Below, one piece after another: positions 61,243 to 64,000 of a DNA stretch of 64,000 nucleotides. Both the position numbers and the translations under genes were made by a program. Below the pieces are notes generated by a model that was not told where the DNA came from, did no database searches, and saw nothing but the letters and a program-made list of their open reading frames with translations. Numbering within the stretch: position 1 is the first letter of the stretch; each line of letters begins with the position of its first letter. Source of the stretch: Acidovorax sp. GBBC 1281 (GTDB lineage Bacteria > Pseudomonadota > Gammaproteobacteria > Burkholderiales > Burkholderiaceae_C); the NCBI RefSeq assembly GCF_028473645.1, contig NZ_CP097269.1:186001-250000 (forward strand). The letters are read 5' to 3'.

Positions 61243-64000
61243 ATGACCAAGACACTGGTAATTGCAGAAAAACCCTCGGTGGCCCAGGACATCGTGCGCG
61301 CGCTCACCCCCGTGGCGGGCAAGTTCGACAAGCACGAGGACCATTTCGAGAACGACCGCTACGTGGTCACCAGCGCGGTGGGCCACCTGGTGGAGATCCA
61401 GGCGCCCGAGGAATTCGACGTCAAGCGCGGCAAGTGGAGCTTCGCCCACCTGCCCGTGATCCCGCCGTATTTCGACCTGAAGCCCGTGGACAAGACCAAG
61501 AGCCGCCTGTCGGCCGTGGTGCGGCAGGCCAAGCGCAAGGACGTCACCCAGCTCATCAACGCCTGCGACGCGGGCCGCGAGGGCGAGCTGATCTTCCGGC
61601 TGATCGAGCAGTACGCCGGCGGCTCCAAGCCCGACGGCAAGGGACTGGGCAAGCCGGTCAAGCGGCTGTGGCTGCAGTCGATGACGCCGCAGGCCATCCG
61701 CGACGGCTTCGAGGCACTGCGCTCCGAGCAGCAGATGCAGGGCCTGGCCCACGCCGCGCGCAGCCGCTCCGAGGCCGACTGGCTGGTGGGCATCAACGGC
61801 ACGCGGGCCATGACGGCCTTCAACTCGCGCGACGGCGGGTTCTTCCTCACCACCGTGGGCCGGGTGCAGACGCCCACGCTGTCGCTGGTGGTCGAGCGCG
61901 AGGAAAAGATCCGCAAGTTCGTGAGCCGCGACTATTGGGAAGTGCACGCGGGCTTCCATGCCGAGGCGGGCGAGTACCTGGGCAAGTGGTTCAACCCCCA
62001 GTGGAAGAAGAGCGAAGACCCCGAGGCGAAGGCCGACCGGATCTGGAACCATGCCGACGCCGTGGCCATCGCCGATGCGGTGCGCGGCAAGGCGGCCAGC
62101 GTCACCGAGGAATCCAAGCCCACCTCGCAGTCCTCGCCCCTGCTGTTCGACCTGACCAGCCTGCAGCGCGAGGCCAACGGCAAGTTCGGCTTCAGCGCCA
62201 AGACCACGCTGGCCCTGGCGCAAAGCCTGTACGAGCGCCACAAGGCCCTGACCTACCCGCGGACCGACTCGCGCGCCCTGCCCGAGGACTACCTGCCCGT
62301 GGCGCGCGACACCTTCGGCATGCTGGCCACGAGCGGCATGCGCCACCTGGCGCCCTTTGCCCAGCAGGCGCTGGACGGCAACTATGTGAAGCCCAACAAG
62401 CGCATCTTCGACAACAGCAAGGTCAGCGATCACTTCGCCATCATCCCCACGCTGCAGGCCCCGAGCGGGCTGTCCGAGGCCGAGCAGAAGCTGTACGACC
62501 TGGTGGTGCGCCGCTTCATGGCGGTGTTCTTCCCGAGTGCTGAATACATGGTCACCACGCGGATCAGTCAAGTGGTCAACCACCATTTCAAGACCGAGGG
62601 CAAGGTGCTGGTGCGGCCCGGCTGGCTGGCCATCTACGGCAAGGAAGCCGCCGACGAGGTGGAGGGCGCCAAGGAAGGCGACAAGGGCCAGAACCTCGTG
62701 CCCGTGCAGCCCGGCGAGATGGTGCGCACCGACTTCGTGGAGCCCAAGGGCCTCAAGACCAAGCCGCCCGCGCGCTACTCCGAAGCCACGCTGCTGGGCG
62801 CCATGGAAAGCGCAGGCAAGCAGATCGACGACGAGGAACTGCGCTCGGCCATGCAGGAAAAAGGCCTGGGCACCCCGGCCACGCGCGCGGCCATCATCGA
62901 AGGGCTGCTGACCGAAAAGTACATGCTGCGCGAGGGCCGCGAGCTGATTCCCACGGCCAAGGCCTTCCAGCTCATGACCTTGCTGCGCGGGCTGGAGGTC
63001 GAGGAACTGTGCCGCGCCGACCTCACGGGCGACTGGGAGTTCAAGCTCTCGCAGATGGAAAAGGGCCTGCTCAGCCGCGAGGCCTTCATGGCCGACATCG
63101 CCCGGATGACCGAACGCATGGTCAAGAAGGCCAAGGAATACGACCGCGACACCATTCCCGGCGACTACGCCACGCTCTCGGCGCCGTGCCCCAACTGCGG
63201 TGGCGTGGTGAAGGAGAACTACCGCCGCTACGCCTGCGTGGGCAAGGCCGGCGACGGCTCGGACGCCTGCGGCTTCTCGTTCGGCAAGTCGCCGGCCGGC
63301 CGCACCTTCGAGACCGCCGAGGCCGACCAGCTGCTGCGCGACAAGAAGATCGGCCCGCTGGAGGGCTTTCGCTCCAAGGCCGGCTGGCCCTTCACGGCCG
63401 AGGTGGGCATCGTCTATGACGACGAGGCGCACAACTACAAGCTGGAGTTCGACTTCGGCGACGACAAGAACGCCGAGGAATCGGGCGAGCTGGTCGATTT
63501 CTCGGAGCAGGAAAGCCTGGGCGCCTGCCCCGTGTGCGGCGCGCCCGTGTACGAGCACGGCAGCAACTACGTGTGCAGCAAGGCCGTGCCCACGGCGGCG
63601 CAGCCCACGCCCAGCTGCACCTTCAAGAGCGGCAAGATCATCCTGCAGCAGCCCGTGGAGCGCGCGCAGATGAGCAAGCTGCTGGCCACCGGCAAGACCG
63701 ACCTGCTCGACAAGTTCGTGAGCATGCGCACGCGCCGGGCGTTCAAGGCGTTCCTCGCCTGGGACAAGGAGGCGGGCAAGGTGAACTTCGAGTTCGAGCA
63801 GCGCGAGAGCAAATTCCCGCCGCGCAAGACGTTCGCTGCAAAGGCCGGTGCAGGCGCGGCCGCCAAGACGTCGGCCGCGGCCAAGAAGGCTGCAAAGCCT
63901 GCCGCCAAGACCGCTGCCAAAGCCGCCGCCAAGAAGGCCCCGGCCGCACCCAAGGCGCCGCGCAAGCCCGCGGCCGGCAAGGCCCCGAGCGCCGCATTGG
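61243..64000 (+). CDS. topB: DNA topoisomerase III (3' end beyond the window)
   Basis: At least 919 residues, open to the end of the window. The TOPRIM domain has LVIAEKPSVAQDI and CDAGREGELIFRLIEQ; the catalytic tyrosine lies in TYPRTDSRALP. Zinc-ribbon-like cysteines appear later (CPNCGG; CPVCGAPV). From about residue 865 the sequence becomes a Lys/Ala-rich tail (KTSAAAKKAAKPAAK) resembling histone-H1-like proteins. It relaxes and decatenates DNA. The start is divergent from the SET-domain gene, with a 100-base gap between them. Confidence 0.93.
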   Translation, partial: MTKTLVIAEKPSVAQDIVRALTPVAGKFDKHEDHFENDRYVVTSAVGHLVEIQAPEEFDVKRGKWSFAHLPVIPPYFDLKPVDKTKSRLSAVVRQAKRKDVTQLINACDAGREGELIFRLIEQYAGGSKPDGKGLGKPVKRLWLQSMTPQAIRDGFEALRSEQQMQGLAHAARSRSEADWLVGINGTRAMTAFNSRDGGFFLTTVGRVQTPTLSLVVEREEKIRKFVSRDYWEVHAGFHAEAGEYLGKWFNPQWKKSEDPEAKADRIWNHADAVAIADAVRGKAASVTEESKPTSQSSPLLFDLTSLQREANGKFGFSAKTTLALAQSLYERHKALTYPRTDSRALPEDYLPVARDTFGMLATSGMRHLAPFAQQALDGNYVKPNKRIFDNSKVSDHFAIIPTLQAPSGLSEAEQKLYDLVVRRFMAVFFPSAEYMVTTRISQVVNHHFKTEGKVLVRPGWLAIYGKEAADEVEGAKEGDKGQNLVPVQPGEMVRTDFVEPKGLKTKPPARYSEATLLGAMESAGKQIDDEELRSAMQEKGLGTPATRAAIIEGLLTEKYMLREGRELIPTAKAFQLMTLLRGLEVEELCRADLTGDWEFKLSQMEKGLLSREAFMADIARMTERMVKKAKEYDRDTIPGDYATLSAPCPNCGGVVKENYRRYACVGKAGDGSDACGFSFGKSPAGRTFETAEADQLLRDKKIGPLEGFRSKAGWPFTAEVGIVYDDEAHNYKLEFDFGDDKNAEESGELVDFSEQESLGACPVCGAPVYEHGSNYVCSKAVPTAAQPTPSCTFKSGKIILQQPVERAQMSKLLATGKTDLLDKFVSMRTRRAFKAFLAWDKEAGKVNFEFEQRESKFPPRKTFAAKAGAGAAAKTSAAAKKAAKPAAKTAAKAAAKKAPAAPKAPRKPAAGKAPSAAL

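Overview
The window reads as chromosome of a high-GC betaproteobacterium of the Comamonadaceae, most likely a plant-pathogenic Acidovorax/Paracidovorax of the citrulli/avenae type. This is an inference from three things: a dense GC-rich housekeeping backbone (glnE, yhdP, yajC-secDF, recA-recX, birA, topB), a TctDE-like two-component system and a Bug-type binding protein, and four plant-inducible promoter (PIP/hrpII) boxes of the form TTCGB-N15-TTCGB followed 31 nt later by a YANNNT -10 hexamer. No tRNA, rRNA or CRISPR array was seen.

Layout. 1-6.2 kb: minus-strand operon for sulfone/sulfonate use (FMN reductase, SfnG-type monooxygenase, branched-chain-amino-acid-type ABC importer). 6.6-17.3 kb: glnE, then a translationally coupled plus-strand chain yhdP - nitrilase - PAS histidine kinase - FixJ-type regulator. 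17.3-21.1 kb: OmpA-like lipoprotein, a possible toxin/immunity pair (GH19-type hydrolase plus exported protein), a small membrane protein and mltA head to head. 21.2-25.7 kb: a tandemly duplicated cassette, each unit holding an exported pepsin-like aspartic protease and, convergent to it, a hrpII-promoter-driven effector candidate with a Cys-His-Asp triad; the first effector copy is an internal-deletion remnant. 25.7-31.9 kb: MFS exporter, Lrp-type regulator and a fused indolepyruvate ferredoxin oxidoreductase. 32-39.5 kb: yajC-secD-secF, DUF1631 gene, recX, recA. 39.6-45.2 kb: MarR regulator, chemoreceptor, TctDE-like two-component pair and two DUF4148 genes sharing an upstream inverted repeat. 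45.6-49.8 kb: nested insertion-sequence island. 49.8-55.2 kb: an internally deleted adenylate cyclase gene, Crp/Fnr regulator, LysR regulator with a divergent Bug-type binding protein and an N-formylglutamate-amidohydrolase-like gene. 55.2-58.8 kb: two tandem effector genes with an LRR domain followed by a Fic-like domain, each behind a hrpII promoter. 58.9-64 kb: SPOR protein, birA, a SET-domain protein and topB, which runs off the window.

The most notable content is the plant-interaction set: two LRR-Fic proteins whose Fic motif has Arg in place of the catalytic His, the Cys-His-Asp effector candidate with its broken twin, and the paired pepsin-like proteases. The four hrpII promoters share one geometry, so these genes are probably switched on together by an HrpX-type activator during infection. 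Secondary points are a dispersed intergenic repeat (five copies, one supplying the lrp stop codon), an IS630 insertion inside an IS903-like element, and a cyclase that has lost half of its catalytic domain beside a cAMP-receptor-type regulator.
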